Origin: Bradyrhizobium jicamae
GTDB taxonomy: Bacteria > Pseudomonadota > Alphaproteobacteria > Rhizobiales > Xanthobacteraceae
DNA length: 64,000 nt
NCBI RefSeq assembly: GCF_018130215.1
Contig: NZ_JAFCKQ010000008.1
Span: 1 to 64,000, forward strand
Direction: 5' to 3'
Part shown: piece by piece, positions 27,014-34,972 of the stretch
How positions within the stretch are numbered: position 1 is the stretch's first letter
Layout of the letters: every line of letters starts with the position of its first letter
Translations under genes and position numbers: made by a program
Notes under the pieces: generated by a model
Databases searched by the model: none
The model's input: only the letters and a program-made list of their open reading frames with translations
What the model was told of the DNA's origin: nothing

Positions 27014-28216
27014 CTACAGCGACGGGTTTGTGAGCGGCAGTCTCAGCCGGGCGCGCCCGTGTTCGGTCGCATTGATCTCCCAATTCATCGCAGCGTGGCG
27101 CGACGCGACGGCGATGTCGCGGTAAAGTCGGGCGATCAGGTTGGTCGCGTAGGCTCCCCGCGCTCCGATGAGATCCCATAGCGTTTCCGCCGCGCGCCGC
27201 GCGAGCTGTCCGGCATACGCCGAATTGCAGCGATAGTTCGATCGCTCAACTGGCGTCGGCGCATAGTCGGCGGAGGCAAACTCCATGATCTCTCGGCAAT
27301 CGGCCCGAATGAGCATCTCGGCGGCCTGCAGCGAAGACGACACCTCCGCCACCCGTACCTGATGGGTAGCGAAGCTCGCCGTCTCCTCGCTACTCATCAG
27401 CGCCCTGCGGTGGCGCGACTGCAGAAGGAAGTTCTCGAACATCGCTTGTGTCATACCGATCAGCGCTGCGGCGAGCAAAATGCCGCTGACCATGTAGATA
27501 GGCGGGCGGTAGACCGCGCTGCGATTGATCGCCTTCCCGGGAAAGTCGCCACCCTTCAGGTACTTGATCGACAAGCTGAGATGCTCGGGGACAAAAAGAT
27601 TGTCGACCCGCACGTCCTGGCTTCCCGAGCCGTGCAGACCGATGGGGTACCACGTATCGAGTATGGTGACCGAGCGACTTGGAACGAGGAAATAACGCTC
27701 CTCGTCAGGAGCCGCATCCTGCTCCACCATTCCGGATAGCAGGCACCAGTCGGACGGCTGTACGCCGCTGACGAAGGGCCATTCGCCGGTCAGTTCATAG
27801 CCCCCCGCGACCTGCCGGGCCTTGCCGAGCCGCGGGACGAGAATGCCGCTCACGAGGTTATTTGGATCGCTCCAGACTTCCTCCTGTGCCTGCAGAGGCC
27901 ACCGGGCGATCATATAGTTGTGGAAGATGTATTGGGCCAGACACCAGGCGGTTGAGGGGCAGCCGCTGGCGATCGGGATCATGACATCCACAAAGTGCTC
28001 AAGCGATCCCTCCGCACCGCCGAAATGCTCCGGCTGAATCAGCCGCGACAACCCCAAACGGCGCAGGTCCAGACAGGTCTCATCGGGCAGGCAGCGAATT
28101 CGCTCGGCTTCGTCTGACCGCTCCTTCAGCGCCACGATGAGGTTTTGTGCGCTGCTGATCAGCTCTTGGCTCTGCACGCGCTTGCCCTTGAAGCCTTGAG
28201 GGTGGATGACGGTCAA
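27014..28216 (-). CDS. Flavin-dependent monooxygenase, acyl-CoA dehydrogenase fold (HsaA/HpaB-like), copy A
   Basis: This 400-residue member of the class D flavoprotein monooxygenases uses reduced FMN/FAD from a partner reductase to hydroxylate a small ring or organic substrate. Visible landmarks are the LIQPEHFGGAEG region, SGCPSTAWCLAQYIFHN and ELTGEWPFVSGVQPSDW. The start is a TTG at 28216 with GGAG upstream. It is a paralogue of the gene at 29126-30340: both end in -NPSL/-NPTL with matching WEINATEHGR/WDVSATTHGR. It follows the TetR gene on the same strand, so it is probably regulated with it. Substrate unknown. Confidence 0.85.
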   Translation of the reverse strand: MTVIHPQGFKGKRVQSQELISSAQNLIVALKERSDEAERIRCLPDETCLDLRRLGLSRLIQPEHFGGAEGSLEHFVDVMIPIASGCPSTAWCLAQYIFHNYMIARWPLQAQEEVWSDPNNLVSGILVPRLGKARQVAGGYELTGEWPFVSGVQPSDWCLLSGMVEQDAAPDEERYFLVPSRSVTILDTWYPIGLHGSGSQDVRVDNLFVPEHLSLSIKYLKGGDFPGKAINRSAVYRPPIYMVSGILLAAALIGMTQAMFENFLLQSRHRRALMSSEETASFATHQVRVAEVSSSLQAAEMLIRADCREIMEFASADYAPTPVERSNYRCNSAYAGQLARRAAETLWDLIGARGAYATNLIARLYRDIAVASRHAAMNWEINATEHGRARLRLPLTNPSL

Positions 28217-28276
28217 CGCTCGCGCTCCGTTTTGATTTGTGGGCCCCCTGCCTTGACGAACACATCAAGGCCAAGA

Positions 28277-28924
28277 CTAGGCTAGCTTTGAGGCCAGCTG
28301 AGCCCGTGCTGCCGGCATCTCCTCGAGGGTCACGCCGAGATCCTGGCCCAGCAGGTCGAGCAGCAGCCGACGACACCGCTCGGGTGGCATATCCTGCGGA
28401 TCGGCAACCATAAGCGCGGACATCCCGACAGCGGCGCTGACGAATTTCACCGCAATGTCCCCAGGTGTGCGATCGGGTTGGAACTCGCGCTCTTCGATGC
28501 CGGCTTCGATCAGCCGCGCTACGATCTCCGCATAAAGCCGGTGAACCTTCTGCACCTCGGCCTGCAGTACCCGATCGAACGGCATCCGGCCCAGCAAGCC
28601 GAGCCAAAACCGACAATCCGGGACTTCGGGGGGCGCGGGCTGGCTGACGAAGTCGATGAGGGCTATCAGCCGGCCCACGACAGCGCCTCGTCGGTGCTCG
28701 ATCTTTCCGAGGGCTTTGACGTACTGGAGAATAGCGTCGTTGATAGCATCCAGCGTCAAGGCGCGCTTGTTGCTAAAATAGTGAGTGACGACGCCCGACG
28801 AAATGCCTGCGACGTCGCTCACCTCTCTGATGGTGAGGTCACGCCAGCCCTGGGTCGACAGGATGTGGATGACCGCATCCATCACTTGCCGCCGGCGGAT
28901 CGCTTCCATTCCGAGCTTCGGCAT
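28277..28924 (-). CDS. TetR family regulator, BetI-like
   Basis: This repressor of 215 residues closely follows the BetI pattern at the N-terminus (PKLGMEAIRRRQVMDAVIHIL, shown here in part as PKLGMEAIRRRQ) and in the recognition helix region VAGISSGVVTHYFSNKRAL. The GAGGGAAG before the ATG at 28924 supports the start. It is followed by monooxygenase copy A and is divergent from copy B, so one operator between them could control both. The effector is probably the monooxygenase substrate rather than choline, as no choline genes are near. Confidence 0.9.
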   Translation of the reverse strand: MPKLGMEAIRRRQVMDAVIHILSTQGWRDLTIREVSDVAGISSGVVTHYFSNKRALTLDAINDAILQYVKALGKIEHRRGAVVGRLIALIDFVSQPAPPEVPDCRFWLGLLGRMPFDRVLQAEVQKVHRLYAEIVARLIEAGIEEREFQPDRTPGDIAVKFVSAAVGMSALMVADPQDMPPERCRRLLLDLLGQDLGVTLEEMPAARAQLASKLA

Positions 28925-29070
28925 CTCTTCCCTCAGTTCAAACGTCTAATCTATATCAATCCCCTTCATTTCCAACGTTTATTTTAGAAAACGCATCGAA
29001 AAGATCGCGTTTTCGAGGCGCCACCCCAAACCAGCGCGGTGAACGGAGGGCTTGCAAATTAGTTTTATGT

Positions 29071-29096
29071 AACGTATGTTTTATATAACACACGTT
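29071..29096. promoter_or_regulatory. Imperfect 26-bp palindrome, TetR operator candidate
   Basis: The sequence begins AACGTATGTTTTA and ends with ATAACACACGTT; 11 of 13 base pairs are complementary about the centre at 29083/29084. It lies between the divergent TetR/monooxygenase A genes and monooxygenase B, ending 30 bases before the TTG start of the latter, so a bound dimer would block it. Assignment to the TetR at 28277-28924 is by position. Confidence 0.65.
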
Positions 29097-29125
29097 CCAG
29101 AAAAGCCCCAACCGGAGAAGCGCCC

Positions 29126-30340
29126 TTGAAAACCCAAGCCGCCGTCAGAGACGAAGTTTTGCCCGCCATTGAACCCGTGGGAACGCCAGAAGAACTCGTG
29201 AAGCGAGCTCGCGAGCTTGCGCCTATCTTGCGTGAGCGTGCGGCAGAAACCGAGACGCTGCGCCAACCGCCGGAAGCGACCCGGCAGGACATCCAGCGAA
29301 CTGGAGTCCATCGGCTCTTCCAACCCGCCCGATTTGGCGGGGCCGACGCGCCGTTTCGCACGGCAGTTGACGTTATGATCGCTCTGGGGAAGGCCTGCGG
29401 ATCGACCGCCTGGGCGGTGGTGCAGAACATTTCTCACAATTCCATGATGTGCCGGTGGCCATTGGAGGCGCAGGAAGACGTCTGGCGGAACAACCCGGCG
29501 GCGTTGCTATCGGGCATCCTCATTCCCAACATCGGACGAGCCCGCCGGGTCGACGGTGGTTATGTGCTGTCGGGCCGCTGGCCCTTCGTCAGCGGCGTAA
29601 GTCTTGCCGACTGGTCGCTGTTCACCGCTTTCACGCCGGGGCCGGACGGCAAAGAAGAGGACCGGCACTTCCTCGTTCCGCGGAGCGACTATCAGATTCT
29701 CGACACTTGGTACGCCATGGGCCTGAAGGGCTCAGCCAGCCACGACGTGGTGTTGAATGAGGTTTTTGTGCCGGAGCACCGCACAACAACCATCGAATCC
29801 ATGCGAGCCCGCGGGGCGCATTACGCGGGTGAGCCAATAAATCTGCGCGCTCCTCTCTATTGTATGTTTGGCGTTTTTATCGGGAGCTCCTCCCTCGGCA
29901 TTGCCGAGGGCGCGGTGGAGACTTTTCTCGACCAGACACGGGGTCGGATCTCGCGCGCCTCATCGCGACCGGTCTCCGATTTTAGTACGCAACACGTGAA
30001 GGTGGCGGAGGCGCTCGCCTGCATAAGGGCGGCCCGTCTTCTCATTTACGGCGCGTGCGACCAGATGACGGAGATCCTCGAGTCCGGCAATTTACCCACT
30101 GACGAGGAGCGGGCGCGTTGCAGGGCGGAAGCGACCTTTGCCGGACAGCTCGCGACGCGCGCGGTTAACATCGTTTGGGATGCTGCGGGCGGAGGAGCGA
30201 TCTATGACCGCAATCCCCTCTCCCGCTATTACTGCGACATGAGCGCTGCGAACCGGCATATCACCCAAAATTGGGATGTAAGCGCAACAACGCATGGCCG
30301 TGTTGTGCTCGGCCTGCCGATCGACAACCCGACTCTTTAG
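29126..30340 (+). CDS. Flavin-dependent monooxygenase, acyl-CoA dehydrogenase fold (HsaA/HpaB-like), copy B
   Basis: This 404-residue paralogue of the enzyme encoded at 27014-28216 has the same landmarks: RLFQPARFGGADA, ACGSTAWAVVQNISHN and VLSGRWPFVSGVSLADW. It starts with TTG preceded by CGGAGAAG, the same rare start codon as its paralogue. The flavin reductase gene follows after 63 bases, which would supply the reduced flavin needed for hydroxylation. Both the position and the upstream palindrome suggest inducible expression. Whether both copies act on the same substrate is unknown. Confidence 0.87.
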   Translation: MKTQAAVRDEVLPAIEPVGTPEELVKRARELAPILRERAAETETLRQPPEATRQDIQRTGVHRLFQPARFGGADAPFRTAVDVMIALGKACGSTAWAVVQNISHNSMMCRWPLEAQEDVWRNNPAALLSGILIPNIGRARRVDGGYVLSGRWPFVSGVSLADWSLFTAFTPGPDGKEEDRHFLVPRSDYQILDTWYAMGLKGSASHDVVLNEVFVPEHRTTTIESMRARGAHYAGEPINLRAPLYCMFGVFIGSSSLGIAEGAVETFLDQTRGRISRASSRPVSDFSTQHVKVAEALACIRAARLLIYGACDQMTEILESGNLPTDEERARCRAEATFAGQLATRAVNIVWDAAGGGAIYDRNPLSRYYCDMSAANRHITQNWDVSATTHGRVVLGLPIDNPTL

Positions 30341-30403
30341 TGACCCAACCGAAGGTGCCGCGCTGACGGTACCACTACAATCTTTCCGAAGGTCGCTTCC
30401 GTC

Positions 30404-30943
30404 ATGACAACACTTGCATTACCGCCCGCCCCTAGCCGCTCCGACTTCCTGCGCGAACAATTCGTGTCGGCAATGAGCCGTGTGCCGCTAAGCGTAGCTG
30501 TGGTCGTGGCGGGAGCCCCCGCCGACCGACTGGCGCTTACGGTCGGCACGTTCATCTCGGTCTCGGCGGATCCCCCGATAGTGCTGGTTTCTATCAAGGG
30601 GACTAGTCCCCTTTGCAAGGCGATGCACACGCATCGCCGCTTTACGATCAACGTGCTCTCGGCCGAACAGGTGGAGCATTCCGAGCGCTTTTCGGGGCGA
30701 CCACGGACAGGGCGCCCCTACGATCTCGCTGCGGCCCGCTGGACGGGCGCACCTGGTGATCCGCCACGTTATCTGGAAGGCGTGGTGGCAGCGTTCGACT
30801 GCGAGCTCATGGATGCGCAGCCGATCGCCTCGCACGTGCTCCTAATCGGACGCGTGGATGAGATCGTGTCGGGCGTCGAGCGACCCCTCGTTTATTGGTC
30901 GCGCTCCTACGGGATGCCGTCGCCGCTCGGCAGCGCCGTGTGA
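30404..30943 (+). CDS. Flavin reductase family protein (HpaC/HsaB-like)
   Basis: This protein of 179 residues with a split-barrel FMN-binding fold reduces free flavin with NAD(P)H for the monooxygenase. Motifs include MSRVPLSVAVVVAGA at the start of the barrel, LTVGTFISVSADPPIVLVSI and the late SHVLLIGRVDEIVSG. It is on the same strand as monooxygenase copy B with 63 bases between, so the two very likely form a two-component system. The ATG at 30404 has AAGG about 11 bases upstream, a rather long spacing. Confidence 0.9.
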   Translation: MTTLALPPAPSRSDFLREQFVSAMSRVPLSVAVVVAGAPADRLALTVGTFISVSADPPIVLVSIKGTSPLCKAMHTHRRFTINVLSAEQVEHSERFSGRPRTGRPYDLAAARWTGAPGDPPRYLEGVVAAFDCELMDAQPIASHVLLIGRVDEIVSGVERPLVYWSRSYGMPSPLGSAV

Positions 30944-31003
30944 GAACGTTCGATCCGCTGACCATCGCCCTCGACGAGCGAAGCGCTCCGCGAGGAGAGC
31001 AAC

Positions 31004-31504
31004 ATGCCAAATTACTCCGAAAACCCGAGATCTTGTAGAGCCGCGCGATGCGCCGTTTGTGATGGCAAGTTTGGCCTTGCTCGGCACTACTCGTGGCGAA
31101 CCCCGCTTTGTTCCAAGAAGTGCGTCGATCGTTTCAGGTCGCGCAGGAACCGCAATTGGGTGGACTGGCTCCAGTTCGCCTTCGGCCAGTTACCAGAGGG
31201 CGACGAGAGACCTTTAAGACGGTGGAGGTCACACAACGAGGCAACGCAGATTTGCAGACAGCAGCACGGAATGGCACCGTCGGCGGCTGTGTGCGTCGAG
31301 CCGGCGGAGGGCGGCATGAAAGCCGCCGAGATCATGACTAGCTTCTCGCTAAGCGGGTGGTCGCATGCGCTTTGGCATTCGTGGGCCTGCCGAATAGCAA
31401 CGATACAACTTCGGGAGACCGAAGCGACGCGGCTTATTAGAACTTGCGGCGGCCGCAAGGCGGTCGCGGCAGCCTTCGCCAACGTGTCTCAACCCAAGCC
31501 ATAA
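31004..31504 (+). CDS. Small cysteine-rich (zinc-ribbon-like) hypothetical protein
   Basis: The N-terminal part contains CAVCDGKFGL and TPLCSKKCVDRFRSRR, two close cysteine pairs spaced like a zinc knuckle. From memory, similar short proteins of about 60-80 residues occur in Bradyrhizobium, so the part after about residue 75, which lacks any pattern, may be an extension gained by loss of an original stop. GAGGAGAG before the ATG at 31004 supports the start. A role in nucleic acid or metal binding is possible but not shown. The frame runs to 31504, 16 bases from the next gene. Confidence 0.55.
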   Translation: MPNYSENPRSCRAARCAVCDGKFGLARHYSWRTPLCSKKCVDRFRSRRNRNWVDWLQFAFGQLPEGDERPLRRWRSHNEATQICRQQHGMAPSAAVCVEPAEGGMKAAEIMTSFSLSGWSHALWHSWACRIATIQLRETEATRLIRTCGGRKAVAAAFANVSQPKP

Positions 31505-31519
31505 CAAGGGAATTTGTCA

Positions 31520-32704
31520 GTGAGCGCCACGCAAACATTCACCCGCCGACTTTTGCCGTTTGATGAGGCGCGCCTGGACAGGCTTCTGGATGAGGCCGGA
31601 ATCGATATCTTGATGGTGACATCCAAGCACAATGTGCAATACCTGCTTGGTGGGTATCGCTTCTTTTTCTTTGATTACATGGATGCGGTCGCTGAGAGCC
31701 GCTACTTACCGGTGTTCATCTATCAAAAGGGTCGGCCCGAGAACTCGGCGTACTTCGCCGCGGCTCTTGAGACTTTTGAGAAGGACCTTGGAAAATTCTG
31801 GCCGCCGACGGTGCACACTACAACATGGAGCAGCACAGACGCGGTCCGACTCGCAGTTGAGCACATCAAGAAGATCGGTGAATCGTCTTCAACCGTCGGA
31901 GTCGAAAAGTCCTTCTTGCCCATGGATGGTGGACAAGTGTTGCAGGACAGCCTCGCGGGTTGTCGCCTAGCGGAAGCGACTTTTGTGCTCGAGCGACTAC
32001 GCCTCATCAAGAGCCCCTCAGAGCTCAACCTTCTACGAGAGGCCTCTGAGCGGGTCGTGCAGTCGATGGCAGCCGTTTTTGAACATTCTGCTCCGGGAAT
32101 GACCAAGAACGACTTGGTCGAAGCGCTTCGGCGCGAGGAGGTCAATCGTGGCCTGAAGTTCGAATATTGTCTCATCACGGCGGGGCGTGACCTCAACCGA
32201 GCGCCATCAGATCAAAAGCTGCAAGCTGGTGACATTCTGTCGCTGGATTCAGCCGGCAATTATCACGGCTATATCGGTGACCTCTGTCGAATGGGACTCC
32301 TCGGCGAGCCTGACACCGAATTGGTCGATCTACTTGGTTTGATCGATCACATTCAATCCGAGGCGCGCAAGCCGATCAGACCAGGCGCGCGTGGTGGCGA
32401 CATATTCGCTGTCGCAAATGAGATGGTCCATAATTCACCGCATAAGCTTCACCTGGAGTTTCTGGCTCACGGGATGGGACTCGTCAGCCATGAAGGTCCG
32501 CGCCTGACCAGTACGGGTCCTGTACCTTATCACGGATATGATGAGGATCGGCCGCTAGAGTCTGGAATGGTGATTTCAATCGAAACGGCATTAAAGCATC
32601 CCACCAGAGGGTACATCAAACTCGAGGATACAGTAGCGGTAACGGCATCTGGCTGCGAGGGGTTTGGAGATCAATTCCGCGGGTGGAATCGCCCTCGTAC
32701 GTAG
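31520..32704 (+). CDS. M24 family metallopeptidase-like protein (Xaa-Pro dipeptidase/creatinase fold)
   Basis: The about 394-residue protein has an N-terminal creatinase-like domain and a C-terminal pita-bread domain. Ligand-like residues appear in ILSLDSAGNYHGYIGDLCR, with two Asp in the usual D-x(n)-D spacing, LEFLAHGMGLVSHEGPR (His) and SGMVISIETALKHPTRGYIKLEDTV (two Glu). The full set of five metal ligands appears present. A GTG at 31520 is preferred to TTG at 31514 because AAGGGA is eight bases before it. Members cleave dipeptides or C-N bonds in creatine-like compounds. The next gene is an RraA-like protein. Confidence 0.87.
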   Translation: MSATQTFTRRLLPFDEARLDRLLDEAGIDILMVTSKHNVQYLLGGYRFFFFDYMDAVAESRYLPVFIYQKGRPENSAYFAAALETFEKDLGKFWPPTVHTTTWSSTDAVRLAVEHIKKIGESSSTVGVEKSFLPMDGGQVLQDSLAGCRLAEATFVLERLRLIKSPSELNLLREASERVVQSMAAVFEHSAPGMTKNDLVEALRREEVNRGLKFEYCLITAGRDLNRAPSDQKLQAGDILSLDSAGNYHGYIGDLCRMGLLGEPDTELVDLLGLIDHIQSEARKPIRPGARGGDIFAVANEMVHNSPHKLHLEFLAHGMGLVSHEGPRLTSTGPVPYHGYDEDRPLESGMVISIETALKHPTRGYIKLEDTVAVTASGCEGFGDQFRGWNRPRT

Positions 32705-32752
32705 GCGAGACATTAAGTCTGCAGAAGGTCCGTGGAGAGTGGCAAGTCACAC

Positions 32753-32782
32753 AGCACGATCGTGCGCACTTTTTATCGTGCT
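32753..32782. repeat. Overlapping AGCACGAT/ATCGTGCT palindromes
   Basis: GCACGATCGTGC at 32754-32765 is a perfect 12-bp palindrome. AGCACGAT at 32753-32760 also pairs with ATCGTGCT at 32775-32782 across a 14-base loop ending in a T run. It lies 49 bases after the M24 stop and about 106 bases before the RraA-like gene. It could be a terminator, a regulator-binding site, or both alternately. Confidence 0.45.
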
Positions 32783-32887
32783 TGCCGGGTTGTAATGCAC
32801 GCTCTTGCGAAGAAGCGAATGCCCATTGGTCACGCTGCGCCATGACGTGCACGGAACGCCTGGGCAAACATCGAAGGATCGGATCAT

Positions 32888-33526
32888 ATGACCGTCACCA
32901 TCGCTACAACGCTCGTGCCGAAGCCTCCGGCAAGTTTGATCGAAGGCTTTCGAAGCACGCCGACATCCGTAATCTCTGACAACCTCGGCCGGCTGCCGGA
33001 ATCGGTCGGGTTGCGTCCGTTTCATCGCGGCGGCAAGCTGGTTGGCACTGCCTTCACCGTACGCACACGACCGGGCGACAATCTCGCAGTCCACCGGGCG
33101 CTTGAGCTGGTCGGGCCTGGTGATGTCATCGTGGTTGACGGCGGCGGCGACGAGACCCGCGCACTGGTCGGCGAGATCATGAAGAACATCGCACAATGGC
33201 GTAAGGCGGAAGGCTATGTTATCGATGGCGCGATCCGCGATGTCGCGGCTTTTGCAACGTCGGACTTTCCCTGCTTCGCGCGCGCGGTGATCCACCGCGG
33301 GCCGTACAAAAATGGCCCCGGTGAAATCAACGTGCCGGTTTCGGTCGGAGGCTGCGTGATTTCACCCGGCGACATCGTCGTCGGCGATGAGGACGGCGTG
33401 GTGTCGTTTCCAGCGGCGACTGCCACAAGCCTGCTCGAAGCGGTGCAAGCCCAGGTCTTACGCGAAGAAGAGACGCTGAAGGCGTTCCGTGAAGGCCGCT
33501 ATCAAGGATCTTACGGCAACTCCTGA
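32888..33526 (+). CDS. RraA-like/HMG aldolase family protein
   Basis: This 212-residue protein of the RraA/dimethylmenaquinone methyltransferase-named family includes 4-hydroxy-4-methyl-2-oxoglutarate aldolases and oxaloacetate decarboxylases. The conserved VIDGAIRDVAAF carries the substrate-binding Arg and metal-binding Asp, and VVGDEDGVVSFP is the typical C-terminal motif. AAGGA precedes the ATG at 32888. In this context a catabolic aldolase or decarboxylase is likelier than an RNase E inhibitor. It could be co-transcribed with the M24 gene, although 183 bases separate them. Confidence 0.85.
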   Translation: MTVTIATTLVPKPPASLIEGFRSTPTSVISDNLGRLPESVGLRPFHRGGKLVGTAFTVRTRPGDNLAVHRALELVGPGDVIVVDGGGDETRALVGEIMKNIAQWRKAEGYVIDGAIRDVAAFATSDFPCFARAVIHRGPYKNGPGEINVPVSVGGCVISPGDIVVGDEDGVVSFPAATATSLLEAVQAQVLREEETLKAFREGRYQGSYGNS

Positions 33527-33808
33527 AATGGAGATCGTAGTTGGATCGATGGCGAGATTGCCTTCTGCCTAAAGGCGGTCGGGTCCTGTTGGGGCTAGGT
33601 GGACGCTCTGCGGACCGCCCTCCAGCCATCGCCGGAGATTGGCGCCCGATCGAGCGATTTCTAACCAATTTGGAACACTAGAACTCTCGCTCTGATCCAA
33701 CGAAAGTCGACCTAGCTAGTCGGAGCAATCGATAAGAAGCGAGGCTCATTTTCATTCGCCACAGCGTGAGAGTGGAGCCATCTGACGACTCCGCCCCGCG
33801 CCCCGCAC
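33527..33808. other. Intergenic region between convergent genes, nothing recognised
   Basis: This stretch separates the rightward RraA-like gene from the leftward enolase-superfamily gene. It has no frame with a plausible start and ribosome binding site, and no strong terminator hairpin was found. GCCTTCTGCCTAAAGGC near 33560 is a short hairpin that might end transcription. Confidence 0.4.
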
Positions 33809-34933
33809 TTATACGCTGCGGTGACTAGTGATAGCTGAGAGATCAGGCACTATTCCGAGCCCGGGCTCTTCGCTCAGCAAGACAGCGCCTTCTTGTACCT
33901 TCTCGACCGAACCGCAGAACAGATCGCGCAACGGATTCTCGTTAGCGTCAACCTCGAGCCAGCCGTCACCGCCCACGCCCGCGAGCAGATGCGCCGAGGC
34001 GAGCAGCCCGATACCGCCGCCGAGATAATGCGGACAGAACGTCTTGCCCGATTTCAGAATGTCGCGCGCTAGGGCGGTGCAAGCGCTGAACCCACCCCAT
34101 TTGGCGATGTCGGGCTGGACGACGCCGAGCACGTCTTCGGCCAACACTTCCTTGAAGTCCTCGACGCTGGAGATGTTCTCGCCAGCGGCAATCGGCATCT
34201 TCGCGTCCGCGCGCAACCTGCACCATTCCTCGCGCGGCCGGTCGGCTCGGATCGGCTCTTCCAGCCAGCGTAGATCGAATGCGGCGAGGCGTGGCAGCAT
34301 CTCTAGTGCCTGATCGACGGACCAACCCTGGTTAGCATCGGTGGCGAGCATGCCCGCACCGACGATGGCGCGCAGCGCGGAGAGATTGGCGAGATCGGTC
34401 TCTGCACCGAACCCGACCTTCAGTTTCAGCGCGCGATGACCACGCTTGAGCGCGGCTTCGGCCGTTTGGGCGGCGCCACCGGGATTGATGCCACTGGCAT
34501 AGACCTTGATCCGGCTCGACTGGCCGCCGACCAGCCGCCACAGCGGCAATTGCTGCCGCCGCGCAAAGAGGTCCCACAGCGCGAGATCGATGCCTGCGAT
34601 TGCCTGCGCGAACGGACCGGGCTCGCCGCATTGAAGTGCGAGCACTTCGGTGCCCTTGGTCAGGGTCTCGAAGGCCGTAGTGGGACTGTCGAATTTGCGA
34701 CCGACGAGACCCGGCGCGAGCACTTCGTTAACCAGCCGGGCGCGATGCTCCGCGCCCGGTGCCGGGAAGTTGGACCAGGCCTCCCCCCATCCCTCGACGT
34801 CGTCTTCGTCGATCACGCGGACGAACACAGCGGGACGGTTGAGCATCTTGCCGAACGACGTCACCACCGGCGTCGCCAGCGGATAGCGATAGCAGAACGC
34901 CTCGATCGAACGGATGGTGAAGCTGTCAGTCAT
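33809..34933 (-). CDS. Mandelate racemase/muconate lactonizing enzyme family protein (enolase superfamily)
   Basis: This 374-residue enzyme probably dehydrates or epimerises a sugar acid. Catalytic features are visible: KLKVGFG (the KxK motif), TDANQGW and WLEEPI and AAGENISS for the three metal ligands, and the His-Asp dyad in VQPDIAKWGG and FCPHYLGGG, which matches the mandelate racemase subgroup. The ATG at 34933 starts it. It lies at the end of the leftward sugar operon, 39 bases beyond the aldolase stop. It may act as an acid-sugar dehydratase in the pathway that includes the kinase and aldolase. Confidence 0.88.
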   Translation of the reverse strand: MTDSFTIRSIEAFCYRYPLATPVVTSFGKMLNRPAVFVRVIDEDDVEGWGEAWSNFPAPGAEHRARLVNEVLAPGLVGRKFDSPTTAFETLTKGTEVLALQCGEPGPFAQAIAGIDLALWDLFARRQQLPLWRLVGGQSSRIKVYASGINPGGAAQTAEAALKRGHRALKLKVGFGAETDLANLSALRAIVGAGMLATDANQGWSVDQALEMLPRLAAFDLRWLEEPIRADRPREEWCRLRADAKMPIAAGENISSVEDFKEVLAEDVLGVVQPDIAKWGGFSACTALARDILKSGKTFCPHYLGGGIGLLASAHLLAGVGGDGWLEVDANENPLRDLFCGSVEKVQEGAVLLSEEPGLGIVPDLSAITSHRSV

Positions 34934-34972
34934 ACGGCAGATCCTGCGAGATGACGAGGAGCCGCTACCATT

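Noticed and set aside
28277..28924. True BetI regulator of choline metabolism
   Set aside because: The N-terminus resembles BetI, but no choline or betaine aldehyde dehydrogenase genes are near; flavin monooxygenases suggest another ligand.
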